This document shows positions 18,301-21,130 of a stretch of 35,474 bases of DNA, one piece after another. Numbering within the stretch: position 1 is the stretch's first letter; each line of letters begins with the position of its first letter. Both the position numbers and the translations under genes were made by a program. The notes under the pieces are model-generated. The model did not search any database. It worked only from the letters and a program-made list of their open reading frames with translations, and was not told where the DNA came from. The stretch is from positions 1 to 35,474 of the IMG/VR virus record IMGVR_UViG_3300020183_000244. One strand, 5' to 3'. Source of the stretch: a virus.

Positions 18301-19959
18301 TTCCAACTAACTGAAGTAATCGGTTCATTTACTGCAGGTCATTATTTTAGACCATCTAGATCAACTATTTCTGGAACAGTAATTGCATATCAATATAATT
18401 CGTCTCCAGTTCTATCCAATCTTGGTGGAAAACTAACCCTAGAAACAGAATCTCTAGTCGGACAATTTGATGTGAGTACTGTTGCTTACTCATCGTTAAG
18501 CAGAAGATACGTTGATGTATTAGGTTATCAAGGAACACAAATTTCAATTGGGGATTTAATAAAAACAACAAAAATTTATAGATTAACTGTAGATCTATTG
18601 GGTTCTACTCCTAATGAAAATCAATTCCCTGTAGGAGAACTACTTGTAAATATTGTTGATAATCTTCCACAAGGAAAAAGTGCAACTATTTTAAATGTAT
18701 CTATTCCAGATGGGTTGCCTGCATCCTCTCCAACTAGATATATTTACATTGGCAATATTGAAGATGATGATAATTTTGAAATCAATGAAACTGTAGCATA
18801 CTTCCAAGGTGCTGATCAATATCCATCTGGAATGGCTTATGTAGCAGCAGTCACTGAAACAAATTCAGTCTCTTTTGCAAGAGTTGAAAAAGTTCTTCAA
18901 ATTGGTACTGGATATAGAATTTTCCTCAGTTCAGTTAAAGGAACAGTTGCACAATATGCTCAAATTATTGGTCCTAACAACTATCGGGCACCAATTCAGT
19001 CAACAACTGAAATTGTTGGAAGAATTAGCAGATCTTTCAGAGGATTTGATGGTGTTCAAACAACATTTAAACTAACATCTAATAATGGAGTTCCATATTT
19101 TCCAAATGAAGATGGTCATGTGTTGATATTTGTTAATGGTATTCTTCAACCAGTAGAATTTGCATACACTGTGTTTAGTGATGTAATTCAATTCTTAGAA
19201 CCACCAGAAATTGGAGCATCTTTCAATGGTACATTTGTAGGTAAGTTAAGACAGTTAGATGACATTTCATTTGAGTTTGATTCTTTGAGAAATAGTTTCA
19301 ACTTAAAACTCAATGAGGTATTCTATTCCTTGACTATTACCGAGGGTATTCAATCAACTAACATCAAACCAGAAAATAATATTATTGTTTCATTAAATGG
19401 TGTGTTGCAAGAACCAGGAGTTGCGTTTGAAATTGTTGGTTCTAGGATAAACTTTGCTGAAGTTCCAAGAGCAGGAAGTGTATTTGTTGCTTATTCATAT
19501 ATTGGTTCTGATGCTGATGTTATTGCCGCAACAGTAATACCTCCTATTGAAGCAGGAGATAAACTTGAAATTGAAGGTGAGGATGTTGATAGAACAGTTG
19601 CAGTTGTTGAGTCTTCAAACTCATTGGTCACATTTGATTATCTAGGATCTATTTTTGGAAAGGGTGCTGCTGCTATTGCTAATTTAACTTCGGGCACAGT
19701 TACAAATGTACAGTTGACTGCAGGTGGTGATGGATATACTTCTAGACCTACAGTATCTTTAAGTTCTTCAAGTGGATTTGACGCTTCTGTTAAAGCAATC
19801 GTTGGTATTTCTAGGGTAGATGTTGTCAACAGAGGAACAGCATACAAGTATCCAGAAATAGAAATTGTCACCAATATTGAAGAATTTGATGAAGTAGACA
19901 CATTTGATTCATCAAGTGCAACATTTGATTTAAGTTCCGTCACATTTGATGCAACATAA
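3355..19959 (+). CDS. 7: Giant (5,534 aa) baseplate wedge protein, gp7-like core with huge insertions
   Basis: One uninterrupted frame, roughly 0.6 MDa, directly after gp6 where gp7 (P2 gpI) is expected. gp7-like islands are residues about 1-45 (LFEKFLDAYY), about 670-760 (KDFYASKGTQFAIKYLFNLL at 704-723; T4 gp7 has FYSTKGIEASYKFLFKVLYN) and about 3290-3410 (IHPAGFKIFGEIG at 3387-3399; T4 has FVHPVGFGF). Between and after them lie: GSGY beta-repeat arrays (about 318-640, 1140-1350, 1675-1835, 2920-3150, 5450-5510); a YHYH domain (1366-1556); an EF-hand-like loop (1614-1625); a beta-propeller (1846-2203); LamG-like domains (2206-2405, 3839-4031); four helical repeats (4177-4800); and VNG-Q-P beta modules (3480-3560, 5225-5390). 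T4 gp7 has 1,032 residues. Start choice rests on TAGGAAAA at about 3343-3350. The structural role is firm; the gp7 name rests on remembered motif matches and position. Confidence 0.85.
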   Translation: MQDKTSVSRSVSTQVPEFIKEANPLFEKFLDAYYRSQEKTGGAINIINNLTDYLDVDKFELNKINGSTTLIVPVEKNTKNIEVENTDGFLDRDGSVIIDDEVIYYETLRKSPDVSFGPSISYSEFNKKSVILSNPYLLFNGVRREFDLRSNNEPIFPPSPRHIIATLYDKVLVPDVDYIIVNDKIRYTTAPRTFDALGLGDNATDISIYYLKGFETNQIMSITSTALGNRKFRLTHTIGTTSTPFVASSTVLSIVIVDGKLLIPEKEYSISGSTLILNVSASNPVVDYVGYINYTPLTVGSGCVAYSVINDFGQVESVRVSNPGSNYKIENVPQVSFSSQVGSNATAKALVNGIQKISLLFGGTGYSPLNPPKVIIQDPTNPDGEVPIITSTVNSSGNVDSLELVNSGSGYDFIPRIQFINPFGAEVGSATISSTGSITSVSVVSNGLFYSTPPNIYIDPPSGSGVQCILQGVLNSDGGLQSVTVVNPGKGYSTSNPPRIKVIQPTGAQVLDVEVDSFGRVINIEILSGGSGYENIPSVYIVDDRKDNLGNPIGGEGAKAVATIFNNQIIDISVTDFGSGYSSIDPPKIYISSPEGARASAEIGDGQITGFKILSAGDGYSKSEFVGCSRGVSGIVDYTNDNKVIFSNESKSVASQHKTGSTVKSLDSVFFKVLIKRLLSQYLPGLSDIAIDKLNIANVLRTVKDFYASKGTQFAIKYLFNLLYNSQVEISYPKDQIIKPSASSWSVDTILRAKLISGSALNLSNGLLVQEESEVDTNIKTATALIENYIAIQTPKYDVYELILSEESITGKFVIPYKTKLTEKVSPTDVIITVDSTVGWPERNGEILINDEVIRYKEKSLTQFIECTRGITGVAEEYDSGTEVGSNFYLVVNKGTSNEVVLSVLGIIEANKTTLLDDGSYYLSGDKLTISKLGSTEDIKLLDSWLYNVKKLLKVVSIGFGGLNDTTATVLCENKHGLLIGDQVTIYGANPIVFNGSFLVTSIPTDFTFTYTLPQPANQNPQGNILISIDLNKGKSDSASINTSISKFATNIQNSFFDSKCVYVAASGIPNYKIGPFLGTALLPGNQRKLNKFPKVPETISLKTPTVPGGVGSYVNGVSVWNYKSEEKFPFGPLTSIAIVEPGKDYDAVIPPVLTVSGGGGSGATARVIVNGSISDVEVLTQGSGYTTSPLVSISGGGGEGATATAVITNGRVSRILVNTGGTGFTAEPIINISGGGGSGATAKASVRGPVSNVIITANGSGYIDNPTISLSSGEGAAAEAYVNNGRLVSIAVIASGNNYTTAPRVIITGDGFGAVAKATISSEGADAGRVTGITILNKGIGYKTGTTLIRLESIGELAEFKSSIFEWTFNLNETTTTDYANGSIFEGFNKQFGGEYGHISNPKQLRFVLGDNLQVVDGQIVEKESGLQHSPIIGWAFDGNPIYGPYGLSDPTNINSGIAQIKSGYSLKPNLVFDEILNLNPVRIDGPPLLQYPAGTFIDDYEYLFRSESIFLDEYNGRFTKTPEYPDGIYAYFVTINTNGTSAFPYVVGPNYYSVPDDWNLSQFAVQAYIPTGIVRYRDPFENVDIDVERQANEETNALTLENGDVLTFEVEDENKDGILTSDEINDPNIIFEEDKLEIFDYFPRIDVASKVDIEVETTTKFEDAKISEFLIENPGTNYQVGDVLVFDDTGTDGYGASASVSKILGETVSSYTYRYNSTLDKFEGVLQTQVPHNLEVGDSVDILTVPQMEPASKTIKVITVTGLENITTNQKGVGYTTDFPAVITVESKTGKDTLLTPVTTSTGLVNGVNIVNSGNSYDTSPRIRVTHPQVAARASYFATTLVGGSEFKIINSIVESTKDVYAVGYLKSTTGDKSGVIIKFNSLGTIVWQKSITPVSPSGELKDIEFISLCKKGTSIYVVGNNRPNPAITNAFNPDIYLAKYTENTTGTNCTLSWQKQYGGISGTTRADYATDITAYNENVVISGYTSTNSVHTHDAFVMYIANNGDSLAKRKITSVSTEDRFYAVRVDSFNNIYLVGNAGNNLLIASVYIQGNKILINWLKQYVITDVKMTDLSLNIDEFNDLYVLGTQQVVSSGLRTRLLLFKLNTAGTVQDTYAYNIVSDGAITASKSSIDIFGEINIAATITTLTNKKYVSFIKVKYDGSVINANKFESTTSAFAYDTTSCVSDVSGDPFVLGSYYSNRTQFLFDGSDFVDKTGRVSNLTTTGTVAVSTTSPKFGSTAYAISLSGKMTATTSLSLSSWTLEGWFNFSSATTTKSEINLLTITDSTNTLVLQINSSTGTDYGKARLLVNATAGSYSTQTNLVSLMNADYAHIAVRKTFANAIATYTVFVNGTQYVQTTSSTNINPTQIDFGNTTAAASNPTRVDDIRLSNYAITYGASPSAAHGIYDYSPASSYIFKFDKTSDSVRMGTLSFATSGLIISRTAMTVSNAPITSTTSNYTIASEGFQVLDFTESSITQTSNAVTVSQTIDNWSARTATVPSTGGQKPKFTAESYGKFFFKVFNTEKVDNVRKLTLNQTFNANIGSTVIQKNTSGVTIASSKVVDVDKENKQIFTSSLTGEFQENTGSITFSDNPVNDLTTTFSNVVNTTPGTFVLNIPSGTAALFKPYSELDYSVRIDDVIAGSAFSKGSVYALSSNYFSFNTAYTQATISGLASVTKITVITNLNKTFQIVDEAFTQEMYVRSATSHYLNVGDVLFNTTSPQYAAANGSFYVKQIISKKEFIFDLNTTPSAAIGSSITLTIFVKHPILRLIFGQQYVFDTSDSSNLGRFLSFYRDNLNKIEYTFKNIIRKGVPGIDEPGSSPFISFKVTDDVSNISYYADPSRIGSQSPVSPLSYIDVIYSPYIGKFEVKSLEGATVTSGATKIVFDLKYEPEKAALANLTTYTTTSLKAVGSIGDIRLVSGGGFYKKLPIIVDIQSSRKIERVEINEPGTEYQPGQYFGVPILGDGNGGKVSITVDPASDPPGQIIEVSVTDPGKGYTTAFIDVDAVDGILGSDLGGSGAELTVVIPPKGTGASVFVKGERIGKIKKLKNNNFGFDYTHDYTLRPEITFPVNLQLTSTSILSSIKVVNPGSGYTSPPEVVITGGGGSGATAQAVLRNGRIYGIVIKNPGSGYTVEPTVKLKSSFNYVVNLDLGLFQFAYPHGIPNGAEVQFNVIDVGDGAEFPLSSFGFLNANQIYYAVSGEGAGLENDQIRIALTPQDAETGNYITFVNTGTGRQVILTDSFGGSAEAVLETARFLFGETVFQGQTFETATAVGFVSENDGWQIGPRLLKLINYTGVFEIGQRVNGLISKSSGIIGDINIAKGVLEVDSITKTTGKFLDDIGKPSEIVQKVQDSYLYQMFSYNIKSPISIDQWKKVINDTIHPAGFKIFGEIGVSGGGKGLTDRTDFELVKSVNLIESSVVSNVDSFALVEPVYSEFDNTQVLFRTKRLTSSEEILTSVVQSLDNIANLFDGARTVFPLTIDGSPVIAQASQFMIVINGIYQAPGFAFTVQSGNIVFTEPPPAPTKISYAVLDLEFKTTSLITMSNVSGIIPEIGNTIRGLVSNATATVANSTSTTLTVFNITGAFVANETIISPATGLNAILDSIVPVVNANVLRFQEKIKNLRGKTAIVEEINLDLATNIQTNRIVISKTSGTYDSPSGLLDMKIDDSFVSAETGVVARITNISTYRDPNVYIVVNPAFASTGSFLVNEVVKGATSNATGEVVLWNPSIRRLILKSTSTADFVPNEIINGLTSLAQFKILTTTEIEPTTTLIISDPSSFYGLLFNRIVNPTVPNAIVDDISKSVIEVVNLDDDDVNVDSNFPEFEEVQNILLDYSSSSRTPKVITVNGNAGSSTLQKKFGSASLVLDGNGDYLQISDATEFDLTTYTFEAWIYLPTAPSEYSMIFANVGENSYWGLRTVAGNTRLTSYDGTTINEQTTGTSIPLNTWTHVAWSRTGNQVRSFINGELVHTGTSTATPNATGLTIGYSVNYSNQHFFNGYIDEMRVSKGIARYVATFTPPLVAFVNDGNTALLIHADSNPIQDDGGLVDGVEEGSFIQNQVFEYTNESGDFTQNEELISRKLSYHTRSGGNFQIGGTITGGGATAQIIGVNYALNLLYLGSKTGSFTIGGTITSGSVSAVVSAYLEVPVLANQVFTATNKFITGYIDNDTRHRYRDAANLIRLNSGYIVDEAVGRLKDRYPDLVIPRDTATSQDGTARCKLDAALLLEGVILDIEKGGTYNATSAARQYLDANGGIRFIELQVLHSAYTHEQLNLLCQQAVIGELSETPEYSDRFPVPPIDITIDSLDCADVRSDIDTLWGLINEVIAPTGDVYKDAGDLLWFNRTFIADEAVALTTQYFTYTLNGVQYSAFEYPGGAAGIDKCKRDLKEHIIPAIISDLVSGGNVNIINAMKQYVNEDEDVLHVKDELLPTIYAIEQTKKLCQYAVDNWIITGTQNTEYQPTFASNANKYKDTTITVDDGEYGGHCADVKSAIEVLFTLGIGILLPEREQYIVSGRFLDAGDLIDANALLIADVAVGRMLANFPGFTVPGGGQNCKDDVLDILNALTYNLRNGGNQQIYDAAGLYLSAVLGGGSHVSGEETQSIYVLNQARDLAIQAMRNETITIDGHSTRTQVKDLTITVAADNCAQVASSITTLMAIVVQAIQNGNLTGITRTTDSPTNIAYRDAAKLIMFNKEYIKIEALQRTLNNFPGFNVPGGNTKCLRDIGYIVDAIVYDLLTNGNSAIYAATSSYIDAATGTIASLEGELIQSIFAYQQVRDLMKLAISETLPSPATASGFYAYTDSAIALSGSILTELQNFVQDKMAILLGTLNNTNYLIANNIVSTTSVEVPTIIYPTRPLRTPIEGSLRAGESLYGTVSGQYAEIESITTNRASIKTMLMRFEVDFTVASEKFAVGNVLSIQGQPSRTCTVYSVEYAENINYIDVIVNTGPFSVGNTLLSNVNFTATIEAMNDRFQLTEVIGSFTAGHYFRPSRSTISGTVIAYQYNSSPVLSNLGGKLTLETESLVGQFDVSTVAYSSLSRRYVDVLGYQGTQISIGDLIKTTKIYRLTVDLLGSTPNENQFPVGELLVNIVDNLPQGKSATILNVSIPDGLPASSPTRYIYIGNIEDDDNFEINETVAYFQGADQYPSGMAYVAAVTETNSVSFARVEKVLQIGTGYRIFLSSVKGTVAQYAQIIGPNNYRAPIQSTTEIVGRISRSFRGFDGVQTTFKLTSNNGVPYFPNEDGHVLIFVNGILQPVEFAYTVFSDVIQFLEPPEIGASFNGTFVGKLRQLDDISFEFDSLRNSFNLKLNEVFYSLTITEGIQSTNIKPENNIIVSLNGVLQEPGVAFEIVGSRINFAEVPRAGSVFVAYSYIGSDADVIAATVIPPIEAGDKLEIEGEDVDRTVAVVESSNSLVTFDYLGSIFGKGAAAIANLTSGTVTNVQLTAGGDGYTSRPTVSLSSSSGFDASVKAIVGISRVDVVNRGTAYKYPEIEIVTNIEEFDEVDTFDSSSATFDLSSVTFDAT
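4306..5220 (+). repeat. GSGY beta-repeat array 1 in the giant protein (about 8 copies)
   Basis: Residues about 318-640 repeat a unit of about 40-50 residues: a hydrophobic strand, then N/S-x-G-S/T-G-Y, then a short loop, P-x-hydrophobic-strand, and a Gly/Ala stretch. Examples are VSNPGSNYKIENVPQVSF, LFGGTGYSPLNPPKVII, LVNSGSGYDFIPRIQF, VVNPGKGYSTSNPPRIKV and ILSGGSGYENIPSVYI. Divergence between copies is high, so this is an old duplication. It lies between the first and second gp7-like islands. Confidence 0.8.
5356..5635 (+). other. gp7-like core island 2 in the giant protein
   Basis: Residues about 668-760 read FFKVLIKRLLSQYLPGLSDI, then a helix leading to KDFYASKGTQFAIKYLFNLL and then YPKDQIIKPSASSW. 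This matches the gp7/P2-I segment in which a helix and a KG(T/I) turn lead into an aromatic-rich helix (T4 gp7 FYSTKGIEASYKFLFKVLYN). This island probably packs against gp6 in the wedge trifurcation. Confidence 0.75.
6772..7400 (+). repeat. GSGY beta-repeat array 2, near-regular GGGGSGATA copies
   Basis: Residues about 1140-1350 carry six units with a period of about 35-40 residues. The first three contain the near-identical block SGGGGSGATA (or GEGATA), giving a GC-richer, repetitive DNA stretch. Strand-turn motifs include VLTQGSGYTTSPLVSI, ITANGSGYIDNPTISL and VIASGNNYTTAPRVII. These copies are far more alike than array 1, so they look more recently amplified. They probably form a regular beta-solenoid-like rod. 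Confidence 0.85.
7450..8022 (+). other. YHYH-type domain inside the giant protein
   Basis: Residues about 1366-1556 contain HSPIIGWAFDGNPIYGPYG (starting at 1430), then LDEYNGRFTKTPEYPDGIYA, then FPYVVGPNYY. These three blocks are the signature of the YHYH family, an extracellular domain of unknown function found in marine bacteria and eukaryotes. The name-giving region is represented by EYGHISNP rather than a full YHYH. This is a family call from motifs; the biochemical role is unknown. Confidence 0.75.
8890..9963 (+). other. Beta-propeller (SBBP-like) in the giant protein
   Basis: Residues about 1846-2203 hold seven evenly spaced strand motifs about 50-64 residues apart: YAVGYLK, YVVGNNR, VISGYTS, YLVGNAG, YVLGTQQ, NIAATIT and FVLGSYY. 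Several are preceded or followed by a strand ending in W-Q-K (IVWQKSI, LSWQKQY). This is the pattern of bacterial SBBP / delta-60-type propellers with the D-x-Y-x-x-G blade core. Seven copies suggest a seven-bladed propeller, a typical binding scaffold. Confidence 0.7.
9970..10569 (+). other. LamG / concanavalin-like domain 1 in the giant protein
   Basis: Residues about 2206-2405 begin FDGSDFVDKTGR and contain SSWTLEGWFNFSS, HIAVRKTF, YTVFVNGTQYV and VDDIRLSNYAITYG. The run W-x-x-E-x-W, then H-hydrophobic-A, then V-x-V-N-G, then D-D-hydrophobic-R-hydrophobic-S is characteristic of LamG-type jelly-roll domains, which often bind glycans. It follows the propeller directly. Confidence 0.7.
12118..12800 (+). 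repeat. GSGY beta-repeat array 4 in the giant protein
   Basis: Residues about 2920-3150 include LVSGGGFYKKLPIIVDI, INEPGTEYQPGQYFGV, VTDPGKGYTTAFIDV, VVNPGSGYTSPPEVVI and IKNPGSGYTVEPTVKL. The last two flank another GGGGSGATAQA block like those of array 2. The array lies just upstream of the third gp7-like island. Confidence 0.75.
13222..13590 (+). other. gp7-like core island 3 in the giant protein
   Basis: Residues about 3290-3410 run QDSYLYQMFSYNIKSPISID, then WKKVINDTIHPAGFKIFGEI. This corresponds to the C-terminal gp7/P2-I segment that ends in the H-P-x-G-F motif (T4 gp7 has IRFVHPVGFGF). It is separated from island 2 by about 2,600 residues of inserted domains. Confidence 0.72.
14869..15447 (+). 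other. LamG / concanavalin-like domain 2 in the giant protein
   Basis: Residues about 3839-4031 contain FGSASLVLDGNGDYLQIS, LTTYTFEAWIYLPT, NTWTHVAWSRTGNQVRSFIN and GYIDEMRVSKGIARY. This is a textbook LamG_3-type sequence, clearer than domain 1. It lies in the C-terminal extension beyond the gp7-like core, so it is likely surface-exposed and may bind polysaccharide. Confidence 0.85.
15883..17755 (+). repeat. Four tandem Cys-containing helical repeats in the giant protein
   Basis: Residues about 4177-4800 contain four units with landmarks at 4183, 4343, 4527 and 4694 (periods 160, 184 and 167). Each has a (Y/F)-x-DA-x-x-L helix (YRDAANLIRLN, YKDAGDLLWFN, FLDAGDLIDAN, YRDAAKLIMFN). Each also has a conserved Cys in ARCKLD, DKCKRD, QNCKDD or TKCLRD, and then a helix to a GGN or NGN turn. 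A second Cys before the next unit (DCADV, HCADV, DNCAQV) is present in the first three. Units 1 and 2 have a third (LLCQQA, KLCQYA). Fold unknown to me; predicted mostly helical. Confidence 0.8.
19030..19510 (+). repeat. Two tandem VNG-Q-P beta modules near the giant protein's C-terminus
   Basis: Residues about 5225-5390 have two copies of a short fibre module: FDGVQTTFKL, then VLIFVNGILQPVEFAYTVF and IQFLEPPEIGASF; and next IIVSLNGVLQEPGVAFEIV with INFAEVPRAGSVFVAYSYIG. A third copy lies at about 3480-3560 (FMIVINGIYQAPGFAFTV, IVFTEPPPAPTKISY). This NG-x-x-Q-x-P module is common in phage tail fibres. Confidence 0.75.
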
Positions 19960-19962
19960 ATA
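19955..19962 (+). promoter_or_regulatory. Late promoter box (CATAAATA) overlapping the giant gene's stop
   Basis: CATAAATA overlaps the TAA stop (19957-19959). The predicted transcript start near 19968 falls two bases before the Shine-Dalgarno AGGAG (19970-19974), and the next ATG is at 19987. Confidence 0.6.
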
Positions 19963-19986
19963 AAACTATAGGAGTTCTTAAGAAAG

Positions 19987-21129
19987 ATGGCAAAACAGTT
20001 AATAAGTGTTGGTTCCTCACCAAATGATGGGACTGGTGATACTCTTCGAGCAGCTGGTCAAAAACTTAATTCTATGTTAACAGAAGTCTACGATAAACTC
20101 GGAGATTCTACAAACATACAAATTGATATTGGAACTACGATAACTGCTGGGCACGTATTGAGATCATCTGGAACTGCATTTGTTCCTGCTCCTTTATCTT
20201 ATACAGATATCATCAATAGACCAACAATTCCTGCAGCACAAGTTAATGCTGACTTCAATGCTACTAGCGGTGTTGCACAGATTCTTAATAAACCAATTCT
20301 TGCTGCTGTAGCTACATCTGGAGCATATAATGATCTAACTGGTAGACCTACTTTGTTTTCTGGGGCATATAATGATCTAACTGGAAGACCAACATTTGCC
20401 ACTGTTGCAACTAGTGGATTATATGAGGACTTGCTAAACAAACCTACTATTCCAGCAGCACAGGTAAACACTGACTGGAATGCAACAACAGGTATATCTA
20501 GAATTTTAAATAAACCAACACTTTCAACAGTAGCAACTTCTGGAGCATATAATGATTTAATTGGCAAACCAACATTATTTGATGGAAACTACAATAGTTT
20601 GACAAATAGACCTACTATCCCAACAAACTTAGATTCCATTACTGATGTTGTTTTAACATCACCAACAACAGGTCAAGTTTTAAAGTATGACGGTGCAAAC
20701 TGGGTAAATGATACGGATCTAGCTGGATCTGGTGGCGGTGGTAGTTCACTACAAAATAGAGGAACATTATCAGTTTCAACAAGTTCTATTGCAAACAATG
20801 CAGCAACGAATGTTGGACTTGTTGGTTATAAGTCTTATGCACTATTAAAAGTTGAGACCAACTATGCTGCTTGGGTCACTATCTACACGTCTACAAGTGC
20901 TAGAACTGCAGATTCGGGTAGACCTGAAACTACCGACCCAACTCCAGGTTCGGGAGTTATTGCAGAAGTAATAACTACTGGTGCAGCAACACAATTAATT
21001 ACACCAGCCGCTATCGGATTTAATAATGATGCTACACCGTCAACAAACGTATATTTAAAAGTTGTTAATAAATCTGGTTCTACACAGAGCATTACAGTTA
21101 CCCTAACACTTCTGCAACTAGAGGCATAA
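19987..21129 (+). CDS. Tail-fibre-like repeat protein (380 aa)
   Basis: The N-terminus has IGSSPNDGTGDTL-like sequence (VGSSPNDGTGDTLRAAGQKL, residues 8-27), a recurring start of marine T4-like phage fibre and baseplate-attached proteins. Residues about 71-213 hold eight short repeats ending in N/G-(R/K)-P-(T/I), such as SGAYNDLTGRPT and NKPTIPAAQVN. This pattern belongs to trimeric fibre shafts. A Gly/Ser hinge (GSGGGGSS, about 250-257) leads to a C-terminal beta domain of about 120 residues (YALLKVETNYAAWVTIYTST onward) ending TVTLTLLQLEA. It is preceded by a late promoter and AGGAG, and its stop is one base from the protease ATG, so the two are probably cotranslated. Role in host contact is inferred. 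Confidence 0.8.
   Translation: MAKQLISVGSSPNDGTGDTLRAAGQKLNSMLTEVYDKLGDSTNIQIDIGTTITAGHVLRSSGTAFVPAPLSYTDIINRPTIPAAQVNADFNATSGVAQILNKPILAAVATSGAYNDLTGRPTLFSGAYNDLTGRPTFATVATSGLYEDLLNKPTIPAAQVNTDWNATTGISRILNKPTLSTVATSGAYNDLIGKPTLFDGNYNSLTNRPTIPTNLDSITDVVLTSPTTGQVLKYDGANWVNDTDLAGSGGGGSSLQNRGTLSVSTSSIANNAATNVGLVGYKSYALLKVETNYAAWVTIYTSTSARTADSGRPETTDPTPGSGVIAEVITTGAATQLITPAAIGFNNDATPSTNVYLKVVNKSGSTQSITVTLTLLQLEA
20197..20626 (+). repeat. Fibre-shaft repeats (about 8 x N/G-K/R-P-T units)
   Basis: Short units repeat within the 380-aa protein: SYTDIINRPT, SGVAQILNKPI, SGAYNDLTGRPT (twice), SGLYEDLLNKPT, GISRILNKPT, SGAYNDLIGKPT and GNYNSLTNRPT. Two longer blocks (PAAQVN-A/T-D-F/W-NAT) are themselves duplicated, giving a higher-order repeat. 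The DNA copies gcatataatgatctaactgg at about 20325 and 20367 are almost identical, pointing to recent duplication. Confidence 0.8.
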
Positions 21130-21130
21130 T

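Noticed and set aside
3355-19959. Possibility that the giant frame is several genes merged by a sequencing error
   Set aside because: The frame is continuous in one phase with consistent codon use. I see no internal promoter or ribosome site with a better start, and the gp7-like islands fall on both sides of the supposed joins.
19975-19984. Perfect 10-base palindrome TTCTTAAGAA between the ribosome site and ATG of the 380-aa gene
   Set aside because: Such a short A/T-rich palindrome is expected by chance in this composition, and it cannot form a useful RNA hairpin without a loop.
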